From contig CAYRVF010000013.1 in NCBI GenBank assembly GCA_964427535.1, positions 1 to 57,721 of the forward strand: DNA of 57,721 nt. The letters run 5' to 3'. Source of the stretch: CAYRVF01 sp964427535. GTDB taxonomy: Bacteria; Chloroflexota; Ktedonobacteria; Ktedonobacterales; JADMIN01. Made by a program: the position numbers and the translations under genes. How positions within the stretch are numbered: position 1 is the stretch's first letter; every line of letters begins with the position of its first letter. This document shows positions 42,419-52,187 of the stretch, piece after piece. The notes under the pieces were generated by a model. That model ran no database searches. It was given only the letters and a program-made list of their open reading frames with translations, and was not told the origin of the DNA.

Positions 42419-43885
42419 CTACCAGGGTGTGCCTTCTTGCAGCGAGAGTAGTGATTCGAGCGCGATGCCCATCGCCTCGGTCGTCACCCAGTCTTCGTGC
42501 TGGCCGTTCGGCAAGATCAAGAGCTGCCAGTCTGCGTTCATCTCGTAGATGTACCCGTGTCCTGCCGCGTAGTAGGCTTTCCCCAGTGTGACCTCTTGCA
42601 TGACGCTTTGCATCTGGGCGTACTTGTCGTTCGTGACGGTATTGGCGACACGGAACGCTTCCAGCATCTGGATTTGACGCCCGGCCTCCTTCTTGTTTTT
42701 GGAGGTTTTCGGCGTTCCAGGGTTCGTGACAGTCGGCCCCGGGAAGACAGTTTGACTGAAGTAGCCGAGCTGCTTGCTGCTATCCCACAGGCCGAGCGAA
42801 TTGTTCTGGCTGGTGAGCGGGTCGAGCAGATCGGTAGCGTGATTGAGATAGGTCGCGTCGTGGGTAACAGTGTAGGTGTGCAGGAACGACAGGATGACCT
42901 GGGCGATGGAGCCCGCGCGCACCTGACCGCCCTCGATATGGGTGTGGCCATACAGACCGCGCTCGATCGTCTGGTTGGGGTTGAGGCTGCCGTCTGGAAG
43001 GAGCACATTGTTCATCTGGTACGCGAGGGCGTGATAGCTCGCGATGTACGCGTGGTTGAAGACGAACTGGATGATCTGCTGCCCGTTCGCCACCCATTCC
43101 GGTTTCTGAAACGTGGTGCCAGCCTGCACCAGCGCGCAGCCGATCTCAACCGCGAGGTCCACGCGGTAGTAGCCATTGGGCTGATCGGAGCTCGTCTTGT
43201 AGACCACACCCGGCTTGGGCTGGACGGTTGAGCTGGCGAAGTACGTCGCGAGGTTGCGAGCGGCGGTTTGATAGAACGTGTCGTGTGAAAGCCGGTAGAT
43301 GTCGATGAGCTCGTCATAGACCCAGCCGCGGTCATCACGGGCCGAGGAGAACTCGCTTTTCACGATGCGCGTGTAGCGTTGCAGCTCGCCGTCGAACTGG
43401 GTGTCGCTCGGATGGACGCTCTTGTAGAGCCAGAGATTGTGGACGTAGCGCAGATCCGTCAGGCGGTCGTGGCGCAGCGTCTGCCCGGTGACATCGTTCT
43501 GCGTGTCGCCACTGCCGCTGAAGTTGGACTGCAGCGGGTTGGTGCCGTAACGCCAGTTGACCCACAACCCGCCCAGCCCATTGTTCACAGACTTGCTACT
43601 GTCGTAGCCATTCTGCTTGATGTTGTCGAGCACCGTCAGAATGGCGTCGTCGGCCGAGATCGGCGTCGGCGTCGACCCTCCGCCTGGAGGAACCGCCGTC
43701 GGTTGGGTATGCGCATGGCTCTGGCTAGAACAGGCAGTCGCCGCGATCACAATCAGGGTCATCACTGCCAGCAGGTAGAGACGCGGGCGTGACTGCCACG
43801 CGGCACCTGCCGCAAGCGAGGGCACACTCCCCTCGATGCGTGAGCCTCGCCGCTTCGGCCTGGACTTTGTATATGTAGGTTGCAT
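42419..43885 (-). CDS. Lipoprotein with six-hairpin glycosidase-like fold
   Basis: This 488-residue protein starts with a basic N-terminus, then a hydrophobic segment (LYLLAVMTLIVIAATAC) ending in a lipobox-like Cys, so it is probably anchored on the outer face of the membrane. A short Pro/Thr linker follows. The rest is helical with repeated W/Y-rich helices (NNGLGGLWVNWRYG, GWVYDELIDIYRL, YHALAYQMNNVLL, YGHTHIEGGQVRAG), suggesting an (alpha/alpha)6-barrel as in GH76, GH88 or lyase families. Catalytic acids cannot be assigned. It may trim or bind the polysaccharide made by neighbouring enzymes. It lies 32 bp after the GT-C fusion gene, in the same operon. Confidence 0.6.
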   Translation of the reverse strand: MQPTYTKSRPKRRGSRIEGSVPSLAAGAAWQSRPRLYLLAVMTLIVIAATACSSQSHAHTQPTAVPPGGGSTPTPISADDAILTVLDNIKQNGYDSSKSVNNGLGGLWVNWRYGTNPLQSNFSGSGDTQNDVTGQTLRHDRLTDLRYVHNLWLYKSVHPSDTQFDGELQRYTRIVKSEFSSARDDRGWVYDELIDIYRLSHDTFYQTAARNLATYFASSTVQPKPGVVYKTSSDQPNGYYRVDLAVEIGCALVQAGTTFQKPEWVANGQQIIQFVFNHAYIASYHALAYQMNNVLLPDGSLNPNQTIERGLYGHTHIEGGQVRAGSIAQVILSFLHTYTVTHDATYLNHATDLLDPLTSQNNSLGLWDSSKQLGYFSQTVFPGPTVTNPGTPKTSKNKKEAGRQIQMLEAFRVANTVTNDKYAQMQSVMQEVTLGKAYYAAGHGYIYEMNADWQLLILPNGQHEDWVTTEAMGIALESLLSLQEGTPW

Positions 43886-43917
43886 CCCGCACCTCTGCCT
43901 TACACCCTCAACATGCC

Positions 43918-46900
43918 TCAGGTTCTACGCAAGTACACAAGCGTGTCGTTGCCCTCGTAGACAAGGCTAAAGTTCTGGTCAATAGGGAACGCTTCGGTGC
44001 GGCCGCAACACTGATAGCCGGGTGATGACCAGAGCCAGATGCGGTGGTATTTGGCGAGCACCGCGCCCAGATCATTGCCATTGAGGAGTACGATCGAACC
44101 TGTGGGTGTGTCGACAATATGGCCGTTTTGTTCGAAGAGATACAACGCCTTGCTCTGATAGAGCAGGAAGTTCGGACGCTCCGCGTAGTACGCCCCATCA
44201 ATCGCGGGCGAGACTGTTATAAGAATATCGCCTGGTTGCCAGTGCGCTTTCACATAGTCCCCCGCGAGCTGGTATTCCGGATAATGATGGCGGTACGTGA
44301 TGCCTAGCGTGCGGCTCACCGCGAGGCCAAAGTTGGCGAGCGCGGGCGTTTGCGCCACTACCAGTGACGCTGTGAGCACCACGAGCGTCGAGCCGATCAG
44401 GGCATGTCGCGCGACTGGCCGCAGTCGTGTGAGCGACACCGCGTTGATCCACTCGAGCGCCCAGAAGACGGTGGACGCCGCCAGGAAGCAGAACAGCGGC
44501 AACAGCGGATAGATGTAGCGGTCGGAGGTCAGCGTGAGCACGAGTGCAAGCACGACGAGCGGCATGACCAGGCACAGGCCGAGATAGCGCAGAGCCCGGT
44601 CAGTCGTGAAGAGCGACCGGATCGCCGCTACCATGGCGAATGTGCTGGTGACACCGAGCTCGGCGAGTGTGCCACCTTTGAGGGCACGGGAGACAAAGAG
44701 CAGACGCAGGTAGTAGGTGACATTGTTGGGGCTGAACGAGATAAGTGGCAGCTGGGTGTGGTCTGTGCCGATGATTGGCGGGTGCGTTGCCTTCGTTAGA
44801 TACAGCTCGAACACGACGATCGCGATAGCCGGGCACCCCGCAATCCACCAGTGCGGATTGCGGATCCAGCTCAACCGCTGCGTGAGAACAAAGTACAGCG
44901 CGATCGCCGGCAAGAGGATGAAGGTCTCCTCATGGCTCAGATACATCGCGACGATACTGAACATGCTGAGATAGATATAGCGTGAGGGTGCTCGTGGCTG
45001 GACCGCGCGATAGAACAGATAGACGCTGATCAGCAGCAAGAGCTCCGCTTGCTGGTACATGCGTGCCTCGCGGCCCCAGCGCACCGCCATCGGCGAGAAG
45101 ACCAGCAGCAGCATCGCCAGGAGCCCTACGCGCCTGCCGAGAAAATAGCGGCCGATGAAGTAGGTGAGCACCAGGCTGAGAACGTACTCGATGACACTGA
45201 GCGCGCGCGTGGCGATCGGGCCATCGCCGAAGATCGCCATCGGCACCGCCAGCATGTACGAGTACAACTCGGCCTTCTGATAGATGAAGCCCGAGATCAA
45301 CTTCGGCAAGCCGGTGTGGAGGATGCCCTTGGCCGCGTAGATGCTCGTCACTTCGTCCTGCCAGTACACCTCGTAGCTCAGGTTGTACGTGACCATGTAG
45401 AGGCCGATCAGCACCAAGACAGTGCCGACAAGACCGATGGCGAGTGTTGCCGGTGTCAGTCTGGCGGGCAGATAGCGCGTGAGGCGCATTAGGCGTTTTT
45501 CGGCTGGTTGAAGTCTGTCCGCGGCCATGATGACTGTGAACGTCAGTACTGCCACTGCGATGATAAGTCCCAGCCAGAGCCGCGTAAACGGGAACGGGCG
45601 CGGCATCAGCGGCTCCAAATTGAGGGCGATGAGCAACGCTATCAGCGCCTCCATCGGAATCATCGCGAGGGCGACCCGATCTATCGCGGCGGAAACGTTG
45701 CGAGCGCGGCGGCGGCGCAGCATCTGGATGCTAACCGCGAATGCACAGACTAGCCCGAACAGCAGAGTTGTCAGCAGGAGAACGCGAATGACCGACACCG
45801 GGTCCTTCATCTCGGCTCCCAGCATCGACACATCTCCAGTGGGGAGAAATGGCGCGGAACGCGGCCCAAATACCGACGAATCGATGGGGATCGCGGACGA
45901 CCAATGGTCTGTGCCGGCTCCTGTCTGCCATTCTGGCGTTGCGCTCGCCGACGCCCACCACGAGTGGTCGGCCACGATATGCGTGACCTGTCCGCCGCCG
46001 TTCGTGACGAAGAGATCGAGCGTCATGGCCGCTGGCCGGGCGCGCGGTGTGCCCGATTTGAGATCGGCTCCGATCGTCGTCACGTGGACGCCCAGCGTGT
46101 TCTCGCCGGAATGCACAAACGGCGTGATGTCGTAAATGCCGTTGGTCACGATGGCCTCGGCTGGCAAAGCGTGGCCCGACGGATTGTGCTGGACCTTGGC
46201 GGGTTGCGCGACAATCTGATGGCCGTTGAGGAACACTTGTGCCTGGCCGGATGACGCGACGCGCAGCCATGCATCGGAGGTTGACGGCAGGTTCACCGCG
46301 CGATACAGAAACGCATCACTTCCACTGCCAGCGGAGAGCCAGGTGGTCGCGACGGGTGTCTCGAAGGTGATTGGGCGCTCGGGCATCACCCCGTCTGGGG
46401 GGGCTTTTGTCGTCAGTGCGGTTGCGTTTTGCCATGCCTCATCGTTGTAGCCAGGCGAGGCCCAGTCGCGGACGGATGTGATGCTGCATGGTCCGCCAGC
46501 AATCTGGGAGCTGCCGGTGGCGAGCCACGTCGAGCCTGACGGTAAGGTCTGCCGCTGATCGCCAAAAGCGAGGCCGATGACCGCGCGCATGGCGGGAGTT
46601 CCATCATCACGGTTCATCGCGCAGAGCGCAATGGTGTTGCGCCCCGTCTGCAAGAACGGTGTGACGTCGTACACATACGCGCGGTTCGTCGCGCCAGCCG
46701 CGAAGTCATCGTCTGTATTGTCGAGCTGGGTGCCGTTCGCATAGATCTCAAGCGACTGCGAGCCCTGCACCTCCAGAAACGCACCCCGCGGCAAGGCTCC
46801 CAGGTCGAACGACTTGCGAAAGAATGCCGTCGTGCCACTGATGTTGGGGGCCGTGATCCAACGCGCGCCGAGCCAGTCCGCGTGATAATTGCGAGGCTGC

Positions 46901-47091
46901 GGTACGAGCAGCGTTTCATAGGCGAAGAGGTTCAGCGCAAGTAGCGCGACGCACAGCACAAGCCACGACAGCGGATGGACGCCCTTCAGGAGCGACCAGA
47001 CACGTCGTGTGCGCGAGTCCGAATCGGTTCGCGGACGCTCGCTAATGGAATCCGGAAGCAGCTTCTCGAGCAGTTGTGTTGTTGTAGCCAT
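43918..47091 (-). CDS. GT-C glycosyltransferase fused to two rhamnosidase-like beta-sandwich modules
   Basis: The chosen ATG at 47091 gives 1057 residues and overlaps the TPR gene by 50 bp. One membrane segment (~35-60) is followed by a large extracytoplasmic part. That part has two modules resembling the N-terminal sugar-binding domain of alpha-L-rhamnosidases: WLGARWITAPNISGTTAFFR at ~70, and a second set with YRAVNLPSTSDAWLRVASS and FLNGHQIV at ~250. Residues ~435 onward hold about ten or more membrane helices. Among them is the GT39-like motif YWQDEVTSIYAAKG with acidic Asp-Glu, and RWGREARMYQQAELLLL typical of PMT-type enzymes. It probably glycosylates a surface acceptor from a polyprenyl-linked donor while binding glycan through the sandwich modules. 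Confidence 0.72.
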   Translation of the reverse strand: MATTTQLLEKLLPDSISERPRTDSDSRTRRVWSLLKGVHPLSWLVLCVALLALNLFAYETLLVPQPRNYHADWLGARWITAPNISGTTAFFRKSFDLGALPRGAFLEVQGSQSLEIYANGTQLDNTDDDFAAGATNRAYVYDVTPFLQTGRNTIALCAMNRDDGTPAMRAVIGLAFGDQRQTLPSGSTWLATGSSQIAGGPCSITSVRDWASPGYNDEAWQNATALTTKAPPDGVMPERPITFETPVATTWLSAGSGSDAFLYRAVNLPSTSDAWLRVASSGQAQVFLNGHQIVAQPAKVQHNPSGHALPAEAIVTNGIYDITPFVHSGENTLGVHVTTIGADLKSGTPRARPAAMTLDLFVTNGGGQVTHIVADHSWWASASATPEWQTGAGTDHWSSAIPIDSSVFGPRSAPFLPTGDVSMLGAEMKDPVSVIRVLLLTTLLFGLVCAFAVSIQMLRRRRARNVSAAIDRVALAMIPMEALIALLIALNLEPLMPRPFPFTRLWLGLIIAVAVLTFTVIMAADRLQPAEKRLMRLTRYLPARLTPATLAIGLVGTVLVLIGLYMVTYNLSYEVYWQDEVTSIYAAKGILHTGLPKLISGFIYQKAELYSYMLAVPMAIFGDGPIATRALSVIEYVLSLVLTYFIGRYFLGRRVGLLAMLLLVFSPMAVRWGREARMYQQAELLLLISVYLFYRAVQPRAPSRYIYLSMFSIVAMYLSHEETFILLPAIALYFVLTQRLSWIRNPHWWIAGCPAIAIVVFELYLTKATHPPIIGTDHTQLPLISFSPNNVTYYLRLLFVSRALKGGTLAELGVTSTFAMVAAIRSLFTTDRALRYLGLCLVMPLVVLALVLTLTSDRYIYPLLPLFCFLAASTVFWALEWINAVSLTRLRPVARHALIGSTLVVLTASLVVAQTPALANFGLAVSRTLGITYRHHYPEYQLAGDYVKAHWQPGDILITVSPAIDGAYYAERPNFLLYQSKALYLFEQNGHIVDTPTGSIVLLNGNDLGAVLAKYHRIWLWSSPGYQCCGRTEAFPIDQNFSLVYEGNDTLVYLRRT

Positions 47092-48574
47092 GGTCCAGCG
47101 CAATCGCCTTTCGCAAAAATGCGCGTTCGTCGATGGGGTTGCCGAGCGCCCCAGCGCACAATGCCAGGTAGGTATACGCCGCGGATTGCAGGTCATGGTC
47201 TTGCGCGACGGTCACGATGGTGCTGAAATCGGTGGTCGCGGCCTCGTAGTCATGCAGCGCGAAGAACACGCGCCCACGGACGTAATGCCCCATGAGATTG
47301 TTGGATTGCGTCGCGAGCAATCGAGTCGACCAGAGCAGCGCCGCACCCAGTGACGGCCTGGCAGGCGGGGGATCATCGAGCGCAGTCTCAGGGTCAGTCG
47401 GCAGTGTCGTGCTGGCCAGGCTGTGCTCGAGCTGCATTTCGGCAGTCAGCGCCGTGTCGCGTACGACCGCCGGATCGTGTGGGTAGGCGCGATTGAGCTG
47501 CACGTCGATGCTCCACGCCTGGTCGAGTGCGCTGGCATGGCGATACTGGTCGGCGAGATAGAGCTGCGCGTCGAAGTTCTGTGTGTTGTGCAGCGCGAAC
47601 TCCGCCTCACCGCGCAACTGGCGGAAGCTTGCCAGCTGGAACAGTGCCGGGTTCAGCGCCTGGGCGCGATCGAAGGTTGTCAACGCGGTCTGATAGTCTC
47701 CCGCCTGCAGCGCCTGCTGGCCTCGCTGTTCGAGCACGAGCGCGGCCGGAGCGCGTCCCAGAAGGATACACCCGAGCACGCACAGCGCGATCACGGCAAG
47801 TGTGGCGCGCGTCCGCCTGCGAGGCGCCTCCGCATCCGGAGCGCTCGCATGATCGGATGTGCCGCACGCCTCCCTGTGCGTCAGGTAATATGCGCCATAG
47901 CAGCAGACGAGCCCGGCGAGCACAGGCAGAAGCACCCCAGGACTCATCAACTGCACCAACAGGAGCATGCGGTCGCCAGTGGTCGCTGTCACATCCGTGA
48001 ACGCGCTCATGTGAATGGTCTGCGCGGGCAGCGAGTAGCCCAGATGGTGTCGGATGATCAGGCTCTCGCTTTCCTGCTTGGCCTGGCTCGCGACATGGGC
48101 GAAGTCGACGAAGATGAACTGGTAGCCGTACAGCAGCGAAATCCCGATGGCCACGTAGCCGAGACCGACGAGCGTCCGCGGCCGCAGTGGCAGCGGCCTG
48201 CGAAGGCGGGGACCCGCGAATGTGCGCACGCGTAGAGGTCCCGGCCACGCGGCAAGCGCCCGAAACAGACACACTAACGCGAGCGCGACCGTGAGCGTCC
48301 CATAGGACAGCAGGTGCGAGGTGATGCCCCAGCCCAGATCAACTGACACTGTCCAGCCGGTTGTCGAGCTGATCAGTGGGATGTTGCTCCAGACCGCACC
48401 ACTTGAAAGCATGAGTAGCGCCCCGGCGACCAGCAGCCAGACGGCCCCGCTCGCCACCACCCCGCGGCCACCTCGCGTCGCGGCCTCTCTGGCCGCCGCG
48501 AGACGCCCCTGGCTGCTCTCTAGTTGTGCGAGTATGGTCGACACCGGCGTGACCTCTTCTGGCGTTCGGTTCAT
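47042..48574 (-). CDS. TPR-repeat membrane protein
   Basis: This 510-residue protein has about five hydrophobic segments in its first ~280 residues (for example GAVWLLVAGALLMLSSGAVW and LVGLGYVAIGISLLYGYQFI). A C-terminal ~220-residue part follows with TPR-like helix pairs (GQQALQAGDYQTALTTFDRA, then VRGRVFFALHDYEAATTDFS). TPR arrays hold protein complexes together. Its ATG overlaps the stop of the fusion gene upstream (ATGA), and its end overlaps the GT-C gene, so the three are translationally coupled and probably work as one membrane assembly. No enzyme motif is visible. Confidence 0.75.
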   Translation of the reverse strand: MNRTPEEVTPVSTILAQLESSQGRLAAAREAATRGGRGVVASGAVWLLVAGALLMLSSGAVWSNIPLISSTTGWTVSVDLGWGITSHLLSYGTLTVALALVCLFRALAAWPGPLRVRTFAGPRLRRPLPLRPRTLVGLGYVAIGISLLYGYQFIFVDFAHVASQAKQESESLIIRHHLGYSLPAQTIHMSAFTDVTATTGDRMLLLVQLMSPGVLLPVLAGLVCCYGAYYLTHREACGTSDHASAPDAEAPRRRTRATLAVIALCVLGCILLGRAPAALVLEQRGQQALQAGDYQTALTTFDRAQALNPALFQLASFRQLRGEAEFALHNTQNFDAQLYLADQYRHASALDQAWSIDVQLNRAYPHDPAVVRDTALTAEMQLEHSLASTTLPTDPETALDDPPPARPSLGAALLWSTRLLATQSNNLMGHYVRGRVFFALHDYEAATTDFSTIVTVAQDHDLQSAAYTYLALCAGALGNPIDERAFLRKAIALDHGYNNTTAREAASGFH

Positions 48575-51045
48575 GGCCGCACGGTGACTGGATCATTGTC
48601 CGAGAGCGCATATTGTCCCGTCATGATGATCTGGTCTCCCGCCTGCAGCCCGCTGAGAATGCCGAAGCGGTCGACGTCACGCGGCCCAACGACGACATGG
48701 CGTAGGTGCGCGTGACCGCCACCATACACGAAGACAATCGAGTCAGACTGTGGGTTGATGACCGCGACTTCGGGAACTGTCAGAAGCGTTTGTGTCGTAC
48801 TCACTCGCGCGTACACACTCTGGCCGGTAAAGAGGTCATGATGTTGGTTGGGAACGGTAATCCATGACTCAAACGTCGCGCTGCCCTGCTTGCTCAGCGC
48901 CGGGTTGATGGAGGTGACGGTACCCCGATACGACTTGCTGCCCGCGGCTGCTGGGTCGATCTCGACAGGGGCACCGAGCTTCACCTGGCTGACCTGGTCG
49001 ATGGGGAACTGGGCATGCACGATGAGTGAGTCAATGTTCTGGACCGTCACCAGCGTCTGCCCGCTGTGGATTAAGCTTCCAGGGCCAACCTCGATGTTCG
49101 TCACGACGCCCGCGAACGGTGCGGAGACCGTGCCGTTGTTGTACGCCGGCGACGAGAGCTCGGCACTCAGCGCGTCATACTTGCTCTTCGCGAGAGCGGC
49201 CTGCTCCTGGGCAGCCGCGATCTGTGTGCTTGAGGCGCCCACGGAGTACAGGCGGTTCACATAGTCAAGGGCGACCTGCCACTGCGAGTACGCCTGGTCA
49301 AGCTGGGCGGAAATGCTGGCGGCGTCGAGGGTGAGCAATGGTTGCCCAACTTGGACGCTCTGGCCAACCTGCGCTTTGACCTGCAGCACCTGTGTGGCAA
49401 CGGGATAGGTTATGTTGAGCGACTGCGTGGGGAATGTCACGCCGCCGCCGCCGACGTAACTCGTCAGCGGTTGCGCGCTGACAGTATAGAGCTGCACCTT
49501 CTGCGGCGACTTGAAGAAATGCGTTACGCCAATCGGCACGACGACGGCGACGAGCACCAGCGCCGCAAGAATGGCGAATACGGTCGACCGCCGGCGCGGC
49601 ACGTTCCTCCCCAGACGCAGCGAACGAGCGTGCGGCTGTTCTTGACGCGTCTCGGTGCCGTACGTAGTCGCGGCTCCGCCACCGCTGGATGTCTCCTCGG
49701 GCGCGTCTGTCGTCGCTTGCGTGAGCACGGGTACGCTGTGGCCCGCTGGGACGCCGTACCCGTGCTCGTGCCGCAACTCGTTCGCGGTCGTCTGTGTAAG
49801 CACAGGTACATGCTGATCTGCTTCGTGTCCGTCTGCCATGATGTCGGTCCTCCTCAAGGGGGTGGTTGCCTGTATGCTCGTCGTGGAGAGCATGGCAGGT
49901 GTGACGTCTGTGGCTCCGGCTGCCATACTGGTTTGGGCGAGCTCGCGATTGAGATGGAAGAGAATGCCGATGCCGACGAGCGCGAACAAGAGGAGCTGCA
50001 GTTCCATCAGAAGCGCCAGCGATGCTGATGAGGCGGCGGTTTCGCCCATCAGCGCGAAGAGAATGACAATCGTCGCGCCGCGCACGCCATAGCCGTTGAG
50101 CGAGATCGGAATGGTCGTTGCGAGCGCTGTCAGGGGAATCGCGATCCAGTAAAACCACAAGGGCGTATGCATGTGCAGCGCTTGCCCATACACATAAAAA
50201 TTGAGAGTGCCCGTCGCGTAAAAGCACAAGCTGACGAGCAAATCGAGAATGAAGACTTTGCGGCGAGTGCGATAGCGCGAGACCGTTTCGGCGAGTTCGA
50301 GCAGCTTGCGGCCCATCGACCGCTGCGAGAGCTGGCTCCCGGCGACGCGACGGAGCAACGTGTGACTCGTGAGCAGCACTGTCAGCCCCACGGCGTAGGC
50401 GACGCCAACCCCCAGCAGGATCACCGGAAGCGTCCAGCCGAATGAGGGCAAGATCAGCGCGGCGACCACCGCAGGTGGGATTGCCGTAAGCAGCAGCCCG
50501 CAGAGGCCAACCACGCGCGCCATCAGTGTCGCGCTTGCCGCTCCCATCCCCTGCTTGGAGAAGCGCCCGACGTATACCGCCTTGGCGACATCGCCGCCGA
50601 TGCTCGACGGCAATAATTGATTGAACGTATGCCCCATGAAGTAGATCGACGTGATCTTGCCGAAGGGCAGCCTGATGCGCTCGCTATGTAGCAGCACCTG
50701 CCACTGCAGCGCGCTGACAACGTTGCTCACCACGCCGACCGCGAGGCCGAGCGCCCAGATTGTCGGGTTCATGTCTGACAGCACGTCGACGAATCTGGTG
50801 ACATGCGCCTTCCAGAGCACGATGAGGAGCAGCGTCAGGCTGATCGCGATGCGCAGGGCCAGCAACAAGCGTCGTCGCTTGCTTGTGCGCGTCGTCGACA
50901 CCCCGGCCGCGGCCCGTAGTTGAGCGGCGCGAGCCCATATTCGCCGCGCGAGCCCACCGCGCGACGGCTCCGACGGAGGTGGGTCCGTCGTGCGCCGCTC
51001 GGTGGGTGCGACCCTGTCTGCTTGGCGTGCATCAGTCAGTGGCAT
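48571..51045 (-). CDS. LPG-synthase-type membrane domain fused to HlyD-like membrane-fusion domain
   Basis: One unbroken 824-residue frame carries two normally separate proteins. Residues ~55-370 are a lysylphosphatidylglycerol-synthase TM/flippase-like domain with about eight helices (PFGKITSIYFMGHTFNQLLPSSIGGDVAKA is its family signature, shown by FNQLLPSSIGGDVAK). A ~100-residue polar linker follows. Near residue 485 a new membrane helix (STVFAILAALVLVAVVVPIG) leads into a membrane-fusion-protein part: a biotinyl-lipoyl-like domain (VGQSVQVGQPLLTLD), an alpha hairpin and a second lipoyl half (GTVSAPFAGVVTNIEVGPGS). Beta-barrel segments follow. Membrane-fusion proteins normally work with exporters. 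An internal ATG at 49839 with a strong ribosome-binding site could also yield the second half alone. The stop overlaps the TPR gene start. Confidence 0.8.
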   Translation of the reverse strand: MPLTDARQADRVAPTERRTTDPPPSEPSRGGLARRIWARAAQLRAAAGVSTTRTSKRRRLLLALRIAISLTLLLIVLWKAHVTRFVDVLSDMNPTIWALGLAVGVVSNVVSALQWQVLLHSERIRLPFGKITSIYFMGHTFNQLLPSSIGGDVAKAVYVGRFSKQGMGAASATLMARVVGLCGLLLTAIPPAVVAALILPSFGWTLPVILLGVGVAYAVGLTVLLTSHTLLRRVAGSQLSQRSMGRKLLELAETVSRYRTRRKVFILDLLVSLCFYATGTLNFYVYGQALHMHTPLWFYWIAIPLTALATTIPISLNGYGVRGATIVILFALMGETAASSASLALLMELQLLLFALVGIGILFHLNRELAQTSMAAGATDVTPAMLSTTSIQATTPLRRTDIMADGHEADQHVPVLTQTTANELRHEHGYGVPAGHSVPVLTQATTDAPEETSSGGGAATTYGTETRQEQPHARSLRLGRNVPRRRSTVFAILAALVLVAVVVPIGVTHFFKSPQKVQLYTVSAQPLTSYVGGGGVTFPTQSLNITYPVATQVLQVKAQVGQSVQVGQPLLTLDAASISAQLDQAYSQWQVALDYVNRLYSVGASSTQIAAAQEQAALAKSKYDALSAELSSPAYNNGTVSAPFAGVVTNIEVGPGSLIHSGQTLVTVQNIDSLIVHAQFPIDQVSQVKLGAPVEIDPAAAGSKSYRGTVTSINPALSKQGSATFESWITVPNQHHDLFTGQSVYARVSTTQTLLTVPEVAVINPQSDSIVFVYGGGHAHLRHVVVGPRDVDRFGILSGLQAGDQIIMTGQYALSDNDPVTVRP
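49837..49855 (-). promoter_or_regulatory. Internal ribosome-binding site and start inside the fusion gene
   Basis: GAGGAGG (49855-49849) stands 9 nt before an in-frame ATG at 49839, which begins MADGHEADQHVPV. It falls in the polar linker and would give a separate 422-residue membrane-fusion protein. Confidence 0.55.
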
Positions 51046-51060
51046 ACGCTTGCTCGCTTC

Positions 51061-52119
51061 TCAAGGCTGAGCCGTGAATGGCCCCTCAGTCGCTGGCTGC
51101 ACCGGAATCGGCACACCGGCGTCGTCACTCTCTCCCGCCGTGGTGCCGTCTGGCAAAACTGCCATCGGGTGTCGAGGATAAAGCGTTTCGAGGTACATGA
51201 GCTCGGCGGCGAGCCCGTCGCGCAACGAGACCGCTGGCTGGTAGCCGAGCAGCCGCTGTGCGCGCGAGATGTCCGCGTAGGTGTGGCGCACGTCGCCGAG
51301 CGCGGTCTCGCGATAATCGATCAGCACTTTTCTGCCGCTCAGTTCCTCCAGCGTCCGGATCACCTCGCGGACGGAGACCCGCGAGCCACCGGCGATGTTG
51401 AAGATCTGGCCTTCCACGCCGGGAGTGGTGGCGGCGAGGATGTTGGCCTCGACGACATCGCTGACGTAGGTAAAGTCGCGCGTCTGCGTGCCGTCGCCGT
51501 GGACGACGATCATGCCGCTTTCGAGGAGCGCCTTGCCGAACTGGTGAAACGCCATGTCAGGTCGGTGTCGCGGGCCATAGACGGTGAAGTACCGCAGCGA
51601 GACCGTCGGCACCCCGTAGTTGCGCCAGTACAGCGTGCAGAGATGCTCGGCCGCCAGCTTCGTGACACCGTATGGCGAGACAGGCTGCGGCAGCGTCTCT
51701 TCGGTGACGGGCAGCGCGGGCGCGTCGCCATAGACCGAAGACGACGAGGCGTAGACGAGACGCCGCAAGTCTGGGGCAGAGACGGCGGCTTCGAGCAGGC
51801 GTTGTGTCGCGGCGATGTTGCACGCGATATAGATGTCGAAGCTCGTGCCCCAGCTCGCGCGCACTCCGGCCTGAGCTGCTTGGTGGAAGACCCACTCGCG
51901 GTCAGCGAGCAACGCTGGAAGATCGAGCGTATTCAAATCGCCGTCGATAAAATGGAACCGTTGGGAGGAGAAAAGCTGGCGCAGATTGGCCAATTTCTGC
52001 CAGCGTGGGTAGTAGTCGATGAAGACATCAACGCCTACCACGTCGTGGCCGTCGGCGATGAGGCGCTCCGCTAGATGCGAGCCCACGAATCCGGCGACAC
52101 CTGTAACGAGACAACGCAT
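51061..52119 (-). CDS. NAD-dependent sugar-nucleotide epimerase/dehydratase
   Basis: The ATG has AAAGGTG 5 nt upstream, giving 352 residues; an upstream in-frame ATG has weaker support. The NAD-binding loop is VTGVAGFVGSHL. The active-site Ser (ASSSSVYG) and Tyr-X3-Lys (SPYGVTK) are intact. RYFTVYGPRHRPDMAFH is common to UDP-glucuronate 4-epimerases, UDP-GlcNAc epimerases and GDP-mannose-type enzymes. Because ugd in the same locus makes UDP-glucuronate, conversion of that product to UDP-galacturonate is a reasonable guess, but the substrate is unproven. It lies 15 bp before the LPG-TM fusion gene. Confidence 0.85.
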   Translation of the reverse strand: MRCLVTGVAGFVGSHLAERLIADGHDVVGVDVFIDYYPRWQKLANLRQLFSSQRFHFIDGDLNTLDLPALLADREWVFHQAAQAGVRASWGTSFDIYIACNIAATQRLLEAAVSAPDLRRLVYASSSSVYGDAPALPVTEETLPQPVSPYGVTKLAAEHLCTLYWRNYGVPTVSLRYFTVYGPRHRPDMAFHQFGKALLESGMIVVHGDGTQTRDFTYVSDVVEANILAATTPGVEGQIFNIAGGSRVSVREVIRTLEELSGRKVLIDYRETALGDVRHTYADISRAQRLLGYQPAVSLRDGLAAELMYLETLYPRHPMAVLPDGTTAGESDDAGVPIPVQPATEGPFTAQP

Positions 52120-52187
52120 AGGTTCACCTTTCGTACCCCAACGAGAGACCATGCTCCGTCGTTCGGAGGGTGTGGACGGTGTCTGTG

